NCBI RefSeq assembly: GCF_036226605.1
Contig: NZ_CP109000.1
Coordinates: forward strand, 7,746,501 to 7,810,500
DNA length: 64,000 bases
DNA from: Streptomyces sp. NBC_00704
GTDB taxonomy: Bacteria > Actinomycetota > Actinomycetes > Streptomycetales > Streptomycetaceae
Reading direction: 5' to 3'
Position 1 is the stretch's first letter, and each line of letters begins with the position of its first letter. Below are positions 8,517 to 16,803 of this stretch, piece after piece. The notes below the pieces were generated by a model. That model did not search any database, had not been told where the DNA came from, and worked only from the letters and a program-made list of their open reading frames with translations. Made by a program: the position numbers and the translations under genes.

Positions 8517-8576
8517 TCAGGTGTAATGCTGGCCGCCGAAGCCATCGACAGACGTCGAAACACGCAAGGAGTCGCC

Positions 8577-9998
8577 GTGAACGCGCCCGCCATCACCGAG
8601 CTGCCCGTCGTCGTGATCGGAGCCGGACCGGCCGGTCTGGCCGCCGCCGCCCACCTGACCGAACGCGGCATCGAGCCCCTGGCCCTGGAGGCCGGAGCAG
8701 CCGCCGGCGCCGCGGTGCGCGAGTGGTCGCACGTCAGGTTGTTCTCGACCTGGGGCGAGCTCACCGACCCGGCGGCCGAGAAGCTGCTCGCCCCCACCGG
8801 CTGGACCAAGCCGGACGCGACCACGTATCCCACCGGCGGCGACTGGGCCGAGCAGTACCTCCAGCCGCTGGCCGACGTCCTCCGCGAGCGGGTGCGCTTC
8901 GGCGCCACCGTCACCGGTGTCTCCCGGGCAGGACGCGACCGGATCGTCGACGCCGACCGCGAGAGCCAGCCCTTCGTCGTCCACGTCACCTACGCCGACG
9001 GCCGGGAGGAGCGCCTGTTCGCCCGCGCGGTGATCGACGCCTCCGGCACCTGGACCACCCCCAGCCCGGCCGGCGCCAGCGGCCTGCCCGCGCTCGGCGA
9101 GCGCGCGGCGGCCGACCGCATCACCTACCGCGTCCCCGACCTCAAGGACCCGGCCGTACGCGCCCGGTACGCAGGCAAGCGCACCGCCGTCATCGGCTCC
9201 GGAGCCTCCGCGTTCACCGCGCTGGCCACCCTCGCCGACATCGCCAAGGACGATCCGGGCACCCGCGCGGTGTGGATCCTGCGCCGTGGCCTGTCCGGCT
9301 CCACGTTCGGCGGCGGCGAAGCCGACCAGCTGCCCGCCCGCGGCGCCCTGGGCCTGGCCGCGAAGGCGGCTGTCGACAACGGCTACGCGGACGCGGTCAC
9401 CGGCTTCCGCACCGAAGCCATCGAGCGCGACGGCGAGGGCCGCCTGGTCCTGGCCGGTGAGGACGGCCACCGCCTCGAGCCGGTGGACGAGGTCATCGTG
9501 CTCACCGGCCTCCGCCCTGACCTGTCCTTCCTGTCCGAACTCCGACTCGGCCTGGACGAACGGCTCCAGGCACCGGTGGAACTGGCGCCGCTGATCGACC
9601 CCAACCAGCACTCCTGCGGCACCGTCTACCCGCACGGCCACCGCGAGCTGTCCCACCCCGAACCCGGCGTCTACCTCGTCGGCATGAAGTCCTACGGCCG
9701 CGCCCCCACCTTTCTGGCTCTGACCGGCTACGAGCAGGTCCGCTCCGTCACCGCCGCGATCGCGGGCGACCTCGAGTCCGCCGACCGCGTCGAACTCACC
9801 CTCCCGGAGACCGGCGTCTGCGGCGGAGCCGGACTGTTCGACGACCCGGCCGCCGGGCAGGCCGACGGCGGCGGCTGCTGCGCCCCGGCGCCCGCGCTCG
9901 TACAGATCGGCGTGGGCGCGCCCACCGCCACGGAGGTCGGCGCGCCCGCGGTCACGGCGGTCGATGTGGCACCGGCGGGCGGCTGCTGCGGCTCGTGA
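8577..9998 (+). CDS. arsO: ArsO-like flavin monooxygenase with Cys-rich tail
   Basis: A 473-residue FAD/NAD(P)H-binding oxidoreductase. Start is GTG 8577 behind AAGGAG; an ATG at 8493 lies inside the operator and is rejected. GAGPAGLAAAAHL near residue 15 binds FAD, and AVIGSGASAFTALATLA near residue 200 is the second dinucleotide fold. VLTGLRPDLSFL and KSYGRAPTFLALTGYEQVRS are typical of ArsO-type proteins in Streptomyces arsenic clusters. The C-terminus has three cysteine sites: GVCGGAG, GGGCCAPAP and GGCCGS at the very end. Metal or arsenical binding by this tail is inference. The exact reaction of ArsO is not settled. Confidence 0.82.
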   Translation: MNAPAITELPVVVIGAGPAGLAAAAHLTERGIEPLALEAGAAAGAAVREWSHVRLFSTWGELTDPAAEKLLAPTGWTKPDATTYPTGGDWAEQYLQPLADVLRERVRFGATVTGVSRAGRDRIVDADRESQPFVVHVTYADGREERLFARAVIDASGTWTTPSPAGASGLPALGERAAADRITYRVPDLKDPAVRARYAGKRTAVIGSGASAFTALATLADIAKDDPGTRAVWILRRGLSGSTFGGGEADQLPARGALGLAAKAAVDNGYADAVTGFRTEAIERDGEGRLVLAGEDGHRLEPVDEVIVLTGLRPDLSFLSELRLGLDERLQAPVELAPLIDPNQHSCGTVYPHGHRELSHPEPGVYLVGMKSYGRAPTFLALTGYEQVRSVTAAIAGDLESADRVELTLPETGVCGGAGLFDDPAAGQADGGGCCAPAPALVQIGVGAPTATEVGAPAVTAVDVAPAGGCCGS

Positions 9999-10017
9999 CC
10001 GGCCTCAACTCCCCTGA

Positions 10018-10062
10018 GCGCGGGGCCGCGACCGGAACAGGGGCCCGGTCGCGGCCCCGCGC
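10018..10062 (+). terminator. 18-bp perfect-stem terminator after arsO
   Basis: Bases 10018-10035 and 10045-10062 are perfect reverse complements (GCGCGGGGCCGCGACCGG), with a nine-base loop, 20 bases past the arsO stop. This insulates the broken transporter downstream. Confidence 0.85.
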
Positions 10063-10324
10063 CGCCCTCCTGGCGCTGTGCGCGACCCGGATCACCAGCC
10101 GGGGCATCGTCCACTACGCGTCCCCCGTGCTGAACCCGCAGATCACCCACGTCACCAGGTGGCCGGCCGGGGTGACCACGGCCGCGTGCTCCGCCGCCCC
10201 GCTCGTCTGCGCGCTCGCCGGGATCCGCGTCGGTCGGATCATCGACCACCGCGGGTCACGCGCCGTGATGACCGTCGGGGCGAAGAGGTCCGGTTGCGTC
10301 GCCGGCACCGCACCACCGTCCTCG
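10063..10324 (+). pseudogene. MFS transporter N-terminal relic
   Basis: Rightward reading after the terminator gives GIVHYASPVLNPQITHVTRW, then AGVTTAACSAAPLVCALAG and GRIIDHRGSRAVMTVG. These are the first two helices and the loop-2 basic motif of a major facilitator transporter. There is no proper start behind the terminator and the reading breaks near 10300, where an IS3 relic begins. It probably was the efflux or uptake partner of the arsenic-type island. Confidence 0.65.
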
Positions 10325-10331
10325 ATCGGCT

Positions 10332-10445
10332 GCGGCCAAGGCTCCGGACCTGATCCGCCGCGACTTCACCGCGCGCAAGCCGGACAAGCCGGACACGAAG
10401 TACGTCGGCGACATCACCTACGTGCCCATCGACGGCGGCACATGA
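10332..10445 (+). pseudogene. IS3-family transposase (OrfB) relic
   Basis: A 38-codon fragment, LIRRDFTARKPDKPD, TKYVGDITYVPIDGGT, then stop. GDITY contains the first Asp of the IS3/retroviral-integrase DDE triad. Everything else of the element is gone. Its junction with the MFS relic marks the insertion or deletion that truncated the transporter. Confidence 0.75.
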
Positions 10446-10637
10446 GGAAGCCGACAGGACCGGTTCACCCCAAGGAGTACCGAAACGCACGATGCCCATC
10501 GGGGACGGGACGACCGCGGGTACGGTCGGGCACGTCGCGTCCCGCCTCAAGCCCGGGGCGGGCGCAAGTGGCACAGCTTCGCGCACCACAGTGCGTGCGC
10601 TGCGAGTGTTCGACCGTTCCTCGAGGAAGAACTGCGG

Positions 10638-11450
10638 ATGTCTGAGAACCTGTCTACGCCCGGACCGCGCCGGGACCTGGCGATGCACAACGACTGGTGG
10701 GCTTCGGGATGGGACCACGTCCTGCCGCGCCAGGGCTTCCCGCTGACGATGCTGATCGGGACCGCGAGTCAGCCCGGTTTCACCGGTTCTCTGGACGACC
10801 TGCTTCAGGAGATCTTCGAGGGCCACTGGGAGATGATCGGCGGCGATCTCGACGGCGCGCTCACGTTCTCGTGGCCCGACGAGGAAGGGGACCACGAGGA
10901 GGCGCCGGAGGAGCGCGAAGCGAACGAGGCAGATCGCTGGGAGAGGTTCGGCGCCATGCTCACCGCCGCCGGCCACCCGGTTCCCAAGACCGTACGGGAC
11001 CTCTCCGAGCTGTACCTGACGTGGGGCCTGGCGCGCCGCGAGGAGACACCGGACGGCACCCGGTGGTCGATGCCTGAAGTACTGCCGTTGCCCGACGACC
11101 TGCTGCCTCTGGACGCCGACCTCGCCAAGCGGCTCGACCGGATCCGCTGGACCTTGCGCACCGGCCCGCTCGTCGACGCGCTCGTCGACCACCTGGTCGA
11201 CGATCTGGGCGAACCGCAGGAGATTCTCACCTCCCTGGACCGACTGGCGGCCGCCACCGGCCGGCAGGCCGACGACGTCCGCAACGCCCTCGCGGAACTC
11301 GTGCAGTCCGGGGACGCCCGCGTACAGCGGGGCCAGGAACCGGCCGACGCGGAACGCCTGGAGGCACATCAGCGCTTCCGCCTGATCATGAACTGGGACC
11401 ACTTCCACGAAAACCGGCTGCAGTTGAGCATCAAGGACGACGACGCGTGA
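10638..11450 (+). CDS. DUF6042-like protein of unknown function
   Basis: A 270-residue acidic cytoplasmic protein with no signal peptide or membrane helix. A GAGGAAG ribosome site precedes ATG 10638. Recognisable stretches are MHNDWWASGWDHVLPRQGF near the N-terminus and a C-terminal helical part (QEILTSLDRLAAATGRQAD) that resembles a winged-helix-like tail. I place it tentatively with the Streptomyces DUF6042 family. Its stop overlaps the start of the next gene by four bases, so the two are translationally coupled and probably work together. No catalytic motif was identified. Confidence 0.75.
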   Translation: MSENLSTPGPRRDLAMHNDWWASGWDHVLPRQGFPLTMLIGTASQPGFTGSLDDLLQEIFEGHWEMIGGDLDGALTFSWPDEEGDHEEAPEEREANEADRWERFGAMLTAAGHPVPKTVRDLSELYLTWGLARREETPDGTRWSMPEVLPLPDDLLPLDADLAKRLDRIRWTLRTGPLVDALVDHLVDDLGEPQEILTSLDRLAAATGRQADDVRNALAELVQSGDARVQRGQEPADAERLEAHQRFRLIMNWDHFHENRLQLSIKDDDA

Positions 11451-12010
11451 CGGACAGCCTGTCGGGCACAGTGGGATCGCAAGACACACGCCTGATCGTG
11501 ATCCGGGGCAACAGCGCCTCGGGTAAGTCGTCCGTCGCGGCCGGGCTGCGCGAGAAGTTCGGCCGCAACCTCGCGATCGTCGGCCAGGACAACCTGCGCC
11601 GCGTCGTACTGCGCGAACGCGACCGGCCCGGCGGCGCCAACATCGGCCTGATCGACCTGACCGCCCGCTACGCGCTGAGCAACGGCTTCCATGTCGTCGT
11701 GGAGGGCCTCCTGTACGCCGACCGCTACGGCACGATGCTGAAGGACCTCGTGCGCGCCCACCGTGGTGTCTCACGCTGCTACTACCTCGACGTGCCCTAT
11801 ACGGAGACACTGCTGCGACACGCGACGAAAGCCGACGCCGAATACCTCGAGCAGGTCACCGAAGTCCACCTGCGCGACTGGTACCGGGAGAAGGACCTGC
11901 TGCCCGGCGGCCTGGAGACCGTGATCGACACGGTCAGCACGCTGGACGACACCATCCAGCAGATCCTGCGCGAGAGCGGTCTGGACCAGGTGCTCCCGAC
12001 GGACCGCTGA
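11447..12010 (+). CDS. P-loop kinase-like ATPase
   Basis: A 187-residue single-domain P-loop protein. The Walker A motif is RGNSASGKSSVAAGLR near residue 20. FHVVVEGLLYADRYGTMLKD is the Walker-B-like strand and lid approach, and YLDVPYTETLLRHATK follows. The fold resembles small-molecule or nucleoside kinases such as the chloramphenicol phosphotransferase/AAA_33 group. GTG start overlapping the upstream stop. The substrate cannot be read from sequence; antibiotic, nucleotide or sugar phosphorylation are all possible. Confidence 0.8.
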   Translation: MTDSLSGTVGSQDTRLIVIRGNSASGKSSVAAGLREKFGRNLAIVGQDNLRRVVLRERDRPGGANIGLIDLTARYALSNGFHVVVEGLLYADRYGTMLKDLVRAHRGVSRCYYLDVPYTETLLRHATKADAEYLEQVTEVHLRDWYREKDLLPGGLETVIDTVSTLDDTIQQILRESGLDQVLPTDR

Positions 12011-12311
12011 CGCCCCTCCCGCCGGCTCTCGCATGCCCAGGGGGAGCGGCACCGTGAGACCGCTGTCTCGGCCCGCCAGCCCTCAGCCCGCCAGCCCGCC
12101 GGTCGGTCGGTCGTTTCAGTGGACTGAACACATGAGAAGGAACAGGGCGTTTGACGGACAGCCGGAGGTGAGTTCTCCGCGACAGGAGTGCGGCCGGACC
12201 GCTCGATCACGCTCGAGCGATCCGGCCGCTGGTTGCGGAGCGCCGCCTCCGGACCGCGAGGCGGCGATCCACTGACAGCCGGTCGAGAGGGGGGAAGGGG
12301 CGGAGGGCGGG
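12011..12311. other. Convergent intergenic region
   Basis: Lies between the kinase-like gene (rightward) and the fucosidase gene (leftward), which end towards each other. Its clearest content is the hairpin at 12191-12228. Nothing here looks coding. Confidence 0.6.
12191..12228. terminator. Bidirectional hairpin between convergent genes
   Basis: CGGCCGGACCGCTCGA (12191-12206) pairs with TCGAGCGATCCGGCCG (12213-12228) with one mismatch and a six-base loop. Placed between two converging genes, it can terminate both. Confidence 0.65.
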
Positions 12312-14258
12312 TCAGGACGGGATGATCTGCCACTGTTGCCGCGTCTGTGACGCGTACGGTTGCTGTTCGACATTGGCCCCGTCGGCGGTGCTTCCTTCGT
12401 CGACGCCGAGGCAGAGACCGCTGTAGCGGTTGATGAGGAAGTAGTGTCCGTCACCGGTGGGCGTCACGGCCCAGTGCTGCTGGGGGGCGGTGGCGTCTGC
12501 CCAGATGCCGACGTTGCCGCCGTCCGCGCGGGACAGACCCGCGACCTCCAGCAGCTTGCCGCTGCCCACGCCCTTGATCCTGTAGTAGCCGTCGCCGGTG
12601 CTGCTGAACGTCCATTTCTGGTTGGCCCGGTTGAGCCATGGCCACTGATCGACGTTGGTGCCGTTGGCGGTGCCCGCCCCCTCCACGTCGGCGACCTTGC
12701 CGCTGTGCCGGGCGACCAGTCGGTAGACGGTGCCGTTACCGGGAAGGGTGCCGGACACCAGCGCGGGCTTGGCCGTCCGGCCGCCGATCCTGACGCCGCC
12801 GACGTTGGCGTAGCCACCGGTTGCCGCGTTGACCTGGATGCGTACGAAGCCCACGTTCCTGGCCGGCCACTCGGCAAGCTTGAGGGTGCGGTCACCGGTC
12901 CAGGCGCCCGCGGCGACCTGGGTGAAGGTGACCCCGTCGGTGCTGGCGAAGATGGTGTACGAGGTGATGTCACCGTCGGTGGATTCGGTGCGGTTCCACT
13001 GCTTGGGCAGGTACTCCAGGGTGGAGACGTTGCTCCACACCCCGCCCAGGTCGATGGTGACGGACTGCGGCAGCGGCAGGCTCCAGGTGGACCAGCAGGT
13101 CTCGTAGCGGACGTCGCTGAGTCCGTCGATGGCGTTGAGGGGTCCCTCGCCGGTGTGGAAGGCGGTCGCGTACGCGTTGACCGGTGTGATCGGGTGTTCG
13201 GCGCGCAGTGGCTGCGTGGGCAACGGTGGCCGGGAGGCGTTGGGGTTCCAGGCGGCGCCCACTTCGGCGAGCCGGTTGACGACGTTGGTGTCCAGCAGGC
13301 CGTTGCGGTTGGGCGGGCAGTTGAGGATGAACGAGGTGTACTTCGGTTCCAGGTCGGCCAGGTGCGAGAGGATCGCGGCTTTGCTCATGAGGCTCTCGGT
13401 CGGCGTGGAGGGGTGCCAGAACCAGCCGTTGCTGATGGTCTGCCCCTGCATTCCGGCGTGGGTGTTGCCCGCCGGCGACGTGATGCCCAGCGGCTCCTCG
13501 AAGAAGATCGCGTCGCTGAGGAAGGGCTCCGACAGTCCGCCGATGTCGATCATGACGCAGTCCGGCTGGAGTTGCTTCACCAGCGAACGGATCCGCTGGT
13601 AGGAGACGGCCTGCTGCCCCATCTGCCATGCGTAACCGTCGGTCATGAACATGTCGATGGTGCCGTAGTCGGTGAGCAGCTCGGTGATCTGGCCGAGGAT
13701 GAAGGTCATGTCGCCGGGCTGGACGGCATCGGTGATCTCGAGACCGGTCACTTTGTGCCGGCTCTCCCATGCCTCGACGCCGAAGGTGCGGTCCCAGATC
13801 GAGTAGTAGAACCCGACCTTCAGCCCCTTGGCCCGGAAGGCGTCGCAGTATGCCTGGACGACGTCCTGCTTGTAGGAGCTGTTCGCGACGTTCTGGGTGC
13901 CGTAGTGGCTCGGCCACAGGGCGAAGCCGTCGTGGTGCTTGGTGGTGAGGATGCCGTAACTCATCTTCGCGGCGGCCGCGGCGTCGGCCCACTGTGCACA
14001 GTTGACGCTCGGCGGAGCGAAGAGGGTGGGGCTCTGGCCGGGTTCGGCCCACTCCTGGTTGGTGAACGTGCCCATGCTGAAGTGGTTGAACATGCCGAAC
14101 CGCATGTCGACCAACTTGCTCAGGTTGGTCTGCGTGTCCGCGGCGGCCGCCTGCGGCAGAAAGCCGGAGAAGCCGGGGAGGACCGGCAGGGCGGTCGCGG
14201 CGGTCGCCGCACCCGCTGCGCCGAGAAACGTACGGCGGGACATTCTTGGTGAGGGCAT
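12312..14258 (-). CDS. Secreted GH29 alpha-L-fucosidase with F5/8-C and ricin-B modules
   Basis: A 648-residue exported enzyme. The N-terminus is a twin-arginine signal (MSRRTFLGAAGAAT) ending near QAAAA. The GH29 catalytic domain spans roughly 45-340: GILTTKHHDGFALW is the family signature, and D207 in IDMFMTDGYAW is the likely nucleophile. Residues about 355-500 form a discoidin (F5/8 type C) domain (WNRTESTDGDITSYTIFAS). Residues 510-648 form a ricin-B lectin with QKW, QHW and QQW repeats. Expected role: release of fucose from polysaccharide or glycans outside the cell, with two carbohydrate-binding modules for targeting. AGGAG lies six bases before ATG 14258. No sugar transporter or regulator is adjacent. 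Confidence 0.92.
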   Translation of the reverse strand: MPSPRMSRRTFLGAAGAATAATALPVLPGFSGFLPQAAAADTQTNLSKLVDMRFGMFNHFSMGTFTNQEWAEPGQSPTLFAPPSVNCAQWADAAAAAKMSYGILTTKHHDGFALWPSHYGTQNVANSSYKQDVVQAYCDAFRAKGLKVGFYYSIWDRTFGVEAWESRHKVTGLEITDAVQPGDMTFILGQITELLTDYGTIDMFMTDGYAWQMGQQAVSYQRIRSLVKQLQPDCVMIDIGGLSEPFLSDAIFFEEPLGITSPAGNTHAGMQGQTISNGWFWHPSTPTESLMSKAAILSHLADLEPKYTSFILNCPPNRNGLLDTNVVNRLAEVGAAWNPNASRPPLPTQPLRAEHPITPVNAYATAFHTGEGPLNAIDGLSDVRYETCWSTWSLPLPQSVTIDLGGVWSNVSTLEYLPKQWNRTESTDGDITSYTIFASTDGVTFTQVAAGAWTGDRTLKLAEWPARNVGFVRIQVNAATGGYANVGGVRIGGRTAKPALVSGTLPGNGTVYRLVARHSGKVADVEGAGTANGTNVDQWPWLNRANQKWTFSSTGDGYYRIKGVGSGKLLEVAGLSRADGGNVGIWADATAPQQHWAVTPTGDGHYFLINRYSGLCLGVDEGSTADGANVEQQPYASQTRQQWQIIPS

Positions 14259-15513
14259 GGTCCACTCCTGTGGATCGATGGGATCGCTTGCGGTGACGAC
14301 GTCTCAGGCGGTTGCCGACGGCCTGGGCACCGGGGCACGCAGGGATGGGCGAAGCGGCTGTGAAACCGACGTCCCGCGGGAAACTGCAGGCCGGGTGGCC
14401 GTCAAGGGGAAAGTGACCGCCCGGGGTTGGCGGCCGGCTGTCGGGGCGTGGCTCGACCGGCTCGGCATCGAGCGGCAGGGGCGCGGGTCCGGCTGCCAGG
14501 TGCTCCTCACCGGTCGGGCCGGAGGCGACTGGCGGGGTGCCACGGCGGAGGACGGACAGCGCTTTTTCGAAGGCGGGCCGGAAGTTGCGTGGCCAGGTGT
14601 GACCGCCGTCGGCGGTGTCGGCCGTCGGCGGGGTGTGCCGGTCACGGAGAGGGGGTGGTTTGGGCGCCATCGGGTGTCGAGCGGTGGGGAGACACTCAAA
14701 AGGGAGGTCGGCGCGGCCGTCGCGGAGGCTCGGGCATCAGGAGCTCCGGCACGGGCAGGGCGCAGGCGGAGGGCGAACCCCGCACTCGGCGTACCGCCAT
14801 ACCGGCGAGTGTCCCTTGTGCAGCTGATCCGCTCTGATCACGTGATCTCCAAATTTTCCTGGACCGACGCACCATGCTGCGGCTCGATCACCGGGCTGAA
14901 CGGAGTGACTCATCGCTTGCTGACGGCGAGCAGATGACAGGACAGGTCACCCACGGGTGCGTCTTCGCTGGAGCAACATCGGATCTATTAAGGAGCTGGA
15001 GCGTGGAGTCTGTCCAGAGGGTTGACCGAAAACCCGTGATTATCGCTGCTGACGCCCCCCGTCTTCGGAGCAGGCCCTCGAGGCGCGAGGGTGAGAAGCG
15101 GCGATAGGTCGGGTGAATTGGGCGGTCGCGCCTTGGTGAGCAACCTCGGGGCGGTCCGGAGAAAGCCGGCCCTGCGCGCCGTCCGCCGGTGGCGACACGG
15201 GAGGGGCCCTTGCCGGGCGGCACCGGGGCCGGGGACGCGGGTGACGGTGCGCTCTCGCCGGGTCCGCTCGGTGTCCGCGCGAGTGGTGGGTCGAAGCGCG
15301 GTCGGCGGAGCCCGGGTGTGAGCCGAACCTGTGACGTGCGTCACATTGTCCCGTTGGTTACGTTGAGGTGACCGGGGTGTCGACGGTGAGGATGGAGACA
15401 CAGCAGGGCCGCGCACCGTTGAACCGTGCCGAGTCGCGCAAGCGTCGCGCCCCGCATCCACCCCGTATCGGTAGTCGCACCGCCTCCATGCCGGAGGCGT
15501 GAGGAGTTTTGTC
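14259..15513. other. Long gene-free stretch (1.25 kb)
   Basis: Contains the promoter of the leftward fucosidase and, at its right end, that of the SnoaL-like gene. Several open frames exist on both strands, but none has a ribosome site, family motif or coherent composition. Around 14820-15050 the sequence is less GC-rich (for example CTCCAAATTTTCCTGG), suggesting decayed foreign DNA. Confidence 0.5.
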
Positions 15514-15909
15514 ATGACCGGTAAGAACGTCGACATCGCCCGTGAGTACTTCCAGGCCGTCCAGAAGGGCGACCTGGCCAGGGTGGGCGGATTGCTGGAC
15601 GAGGAGATCGTCTGGCATCAGCCGGGCGCCAACCGGTTTTCCGGTGAGCACAAGGGGCACGACGCCGTCTTCGCGATGCTCGGCGGGATGATGGCGGCCA
15701 GCCAGGGTTCCTTCGCTATTGACGCGATCCACGCCCTCATGGGCAACGGTGACACGGTGGCCGCCTCGATCCACTTCGCCGGGCGGCGCGAGGGCGCGTC
15801 CATGAGCATGGACGGCGTGGACGTCCTGCGCCTCCAGGACGGCAAGATCGTCGAGATGTGGCTGTTCTCCGCCGACCAGGACGCCGAGGACGCCTTCTGG
15901 GGGGAATAG
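15514..15909 (+). CDS. SnoaL-like (NTF2-fold) protein
   Basis: A 131-residue single-domain protein, the normal length for the SnoaL/NTF2 fold. Hallmarks are REYFQAVQKGDLARVGGLLD at the N-terminus, IVWHQPGANRFSGEHKGHDA in the middle and the terminal VLRLQDGKIVEMWLFSADQD. Start ATG 15514 follows GAGGAG; an upstream in-frame GTG is less likely. Such proteins are small hydrolases, isomerases or binding proteins, and no substrate can be assigned. It converges with the HxlR regulator gene, and such pairs are frequent in Streptomyces, so HxlR control is plausible. Confidence 0.85.
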   Translation: MTGKNVDIAREYFQAVQKGDLARVGGLLDEEIVWHQPGANRFSGEHKGHDAVFAMLGGMMAASQGSFAIDAIHALMGNGDTVAASIHFAGRREGASMSMDGVDVLRLQDGKIVEMWLFSADQDAEDAFWGE

Positions 15910-16017
15910 GCCGTCCGCACCCCTCCCGGGCGGAAGCCGCCGTCCGGCGAGCTCCGGGCGCGGGGCCCTGACCGCCGTCTCGGCGCCGGTGAAACGGCTG
16001 TCGGTGATCTGGACCGG

Positions 16018-16386
16018 TCATTGGCGGGCGTCATAGTTCTCGCGTGCCGCGAGGACCTCGGCGAAGTGCTGCTCGGCCCAGAGGGCCAGCGCCTGAAGCG
16101 GGACATGCAGAGTGCGCCCCAGTGCCGTCAACTCGTATTCGACCCGGGGCGGCACCTCGCCGTACACATGCCGGGTGAGGAGCCCGTCGCGTTCCAGGTC
16201 CCGGAGCGTCTCGGTGAGGACCTTGGCGCTGATGCCGCCGACGCTGGTGCGCAGGTCGCCGAAGCGCAGGGGGCCCGCACTGAGCGCGATGACCACCATG
16301 GCCGTCCACTTGTTGGCGATGCGGGCGAGCGAGGTACGGGACGGGCAGGTCGCCGTCATGACATCGAAGGCCGGGAACTGTGGCAC
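16018..16386 (-). CDS. HxlR-family transcription regulator
   Basis: A 122-residue winged-helix protein. The N-terminal cysteine (ATCPS) and LARIANKWTAMVVIALSAGP are the standard HxlR opening. LRFGDLRTSVGGISAKVLTE is the recognition region and ERDGLLTRHVYGEVPPRVEY the wing. HxlR proteins commonly sense redox or electrophile stress, often through that conserved Cys (residue 14 here). It is divergent from the UvrA-type gene, with a 417-base gap, and convergent with the SnoaL-like gene. Confidence 0.9.
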   Translation of the reverse strand: MPQFPAFDVMTATCPSRTSLARIANKWTAMVVIALSAGPLRFGDLRTSVGGISAKVLTETLRDLERDGLLTRHVYGEVPPRVEYELTALGRTLHVPLQALALWAEQHFAEVLAARENYDARQ

Positions 16387-16803
16387 GTGAACGCCCTTGG
16401 TCGTGTGAGGCGACTGGTACCGGTGGTATGTGCGGGGACCGGATAGGCAGCATCCTCACCCGAGGACGTCGCCGGGCGCCAGCCCGGCACCCTCCCCTTC
16501 TGCGGCAGCCGCCGCCGCGCCGGAGGACGCCAGCGGTTGCAGGGGCTGGAAGGGCAGGCCGTCAGGCGCGGCGCGGCGCGGCGCGTCGGGTCCGGTGCGG
16601 TGCGCAGGTCGGCGCGTCGGCTGCGTCGGCGCGAGGAGGAAGAAGCTGGTCCACCCCTCCTGCGGCCTGCCGACCATCCTCGGCTTCGTCGGCGTGCAGC
16701 CGGTGCCGCACGCCCGGGAACTACGGAACACGGAGAATCGGGGCAAGCTGTGACTTCGTCTGCCTGGCATTCAGTCGGACGACGCGGCGGGACGGGAGAA
16801 GCG
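16387..16803. other. Divergent promoter region, hxlR / uvrA-like
   Basis: Upstream region of both the leftward HxlR gene and the rightward UvrA-type gene. The uvrA-like frame is open back to 16537 but without protein character. An in-frame GTG at 16750 is a possible alternative start. Confidence 0.4.

Noticed and set aside
8493..8576. ATG at 8493 as the arsO start
   Set aside because: It lies within the operator dyad and has no ribosome site; GTG 8577 follows AAGGAG and begins the true protein.
14427..14937. Several overlapping frames in the 1.25-kb gap
   Set aside because: Arg/Gly-rich, mutually overlapping, no ribosome site and no family signature.
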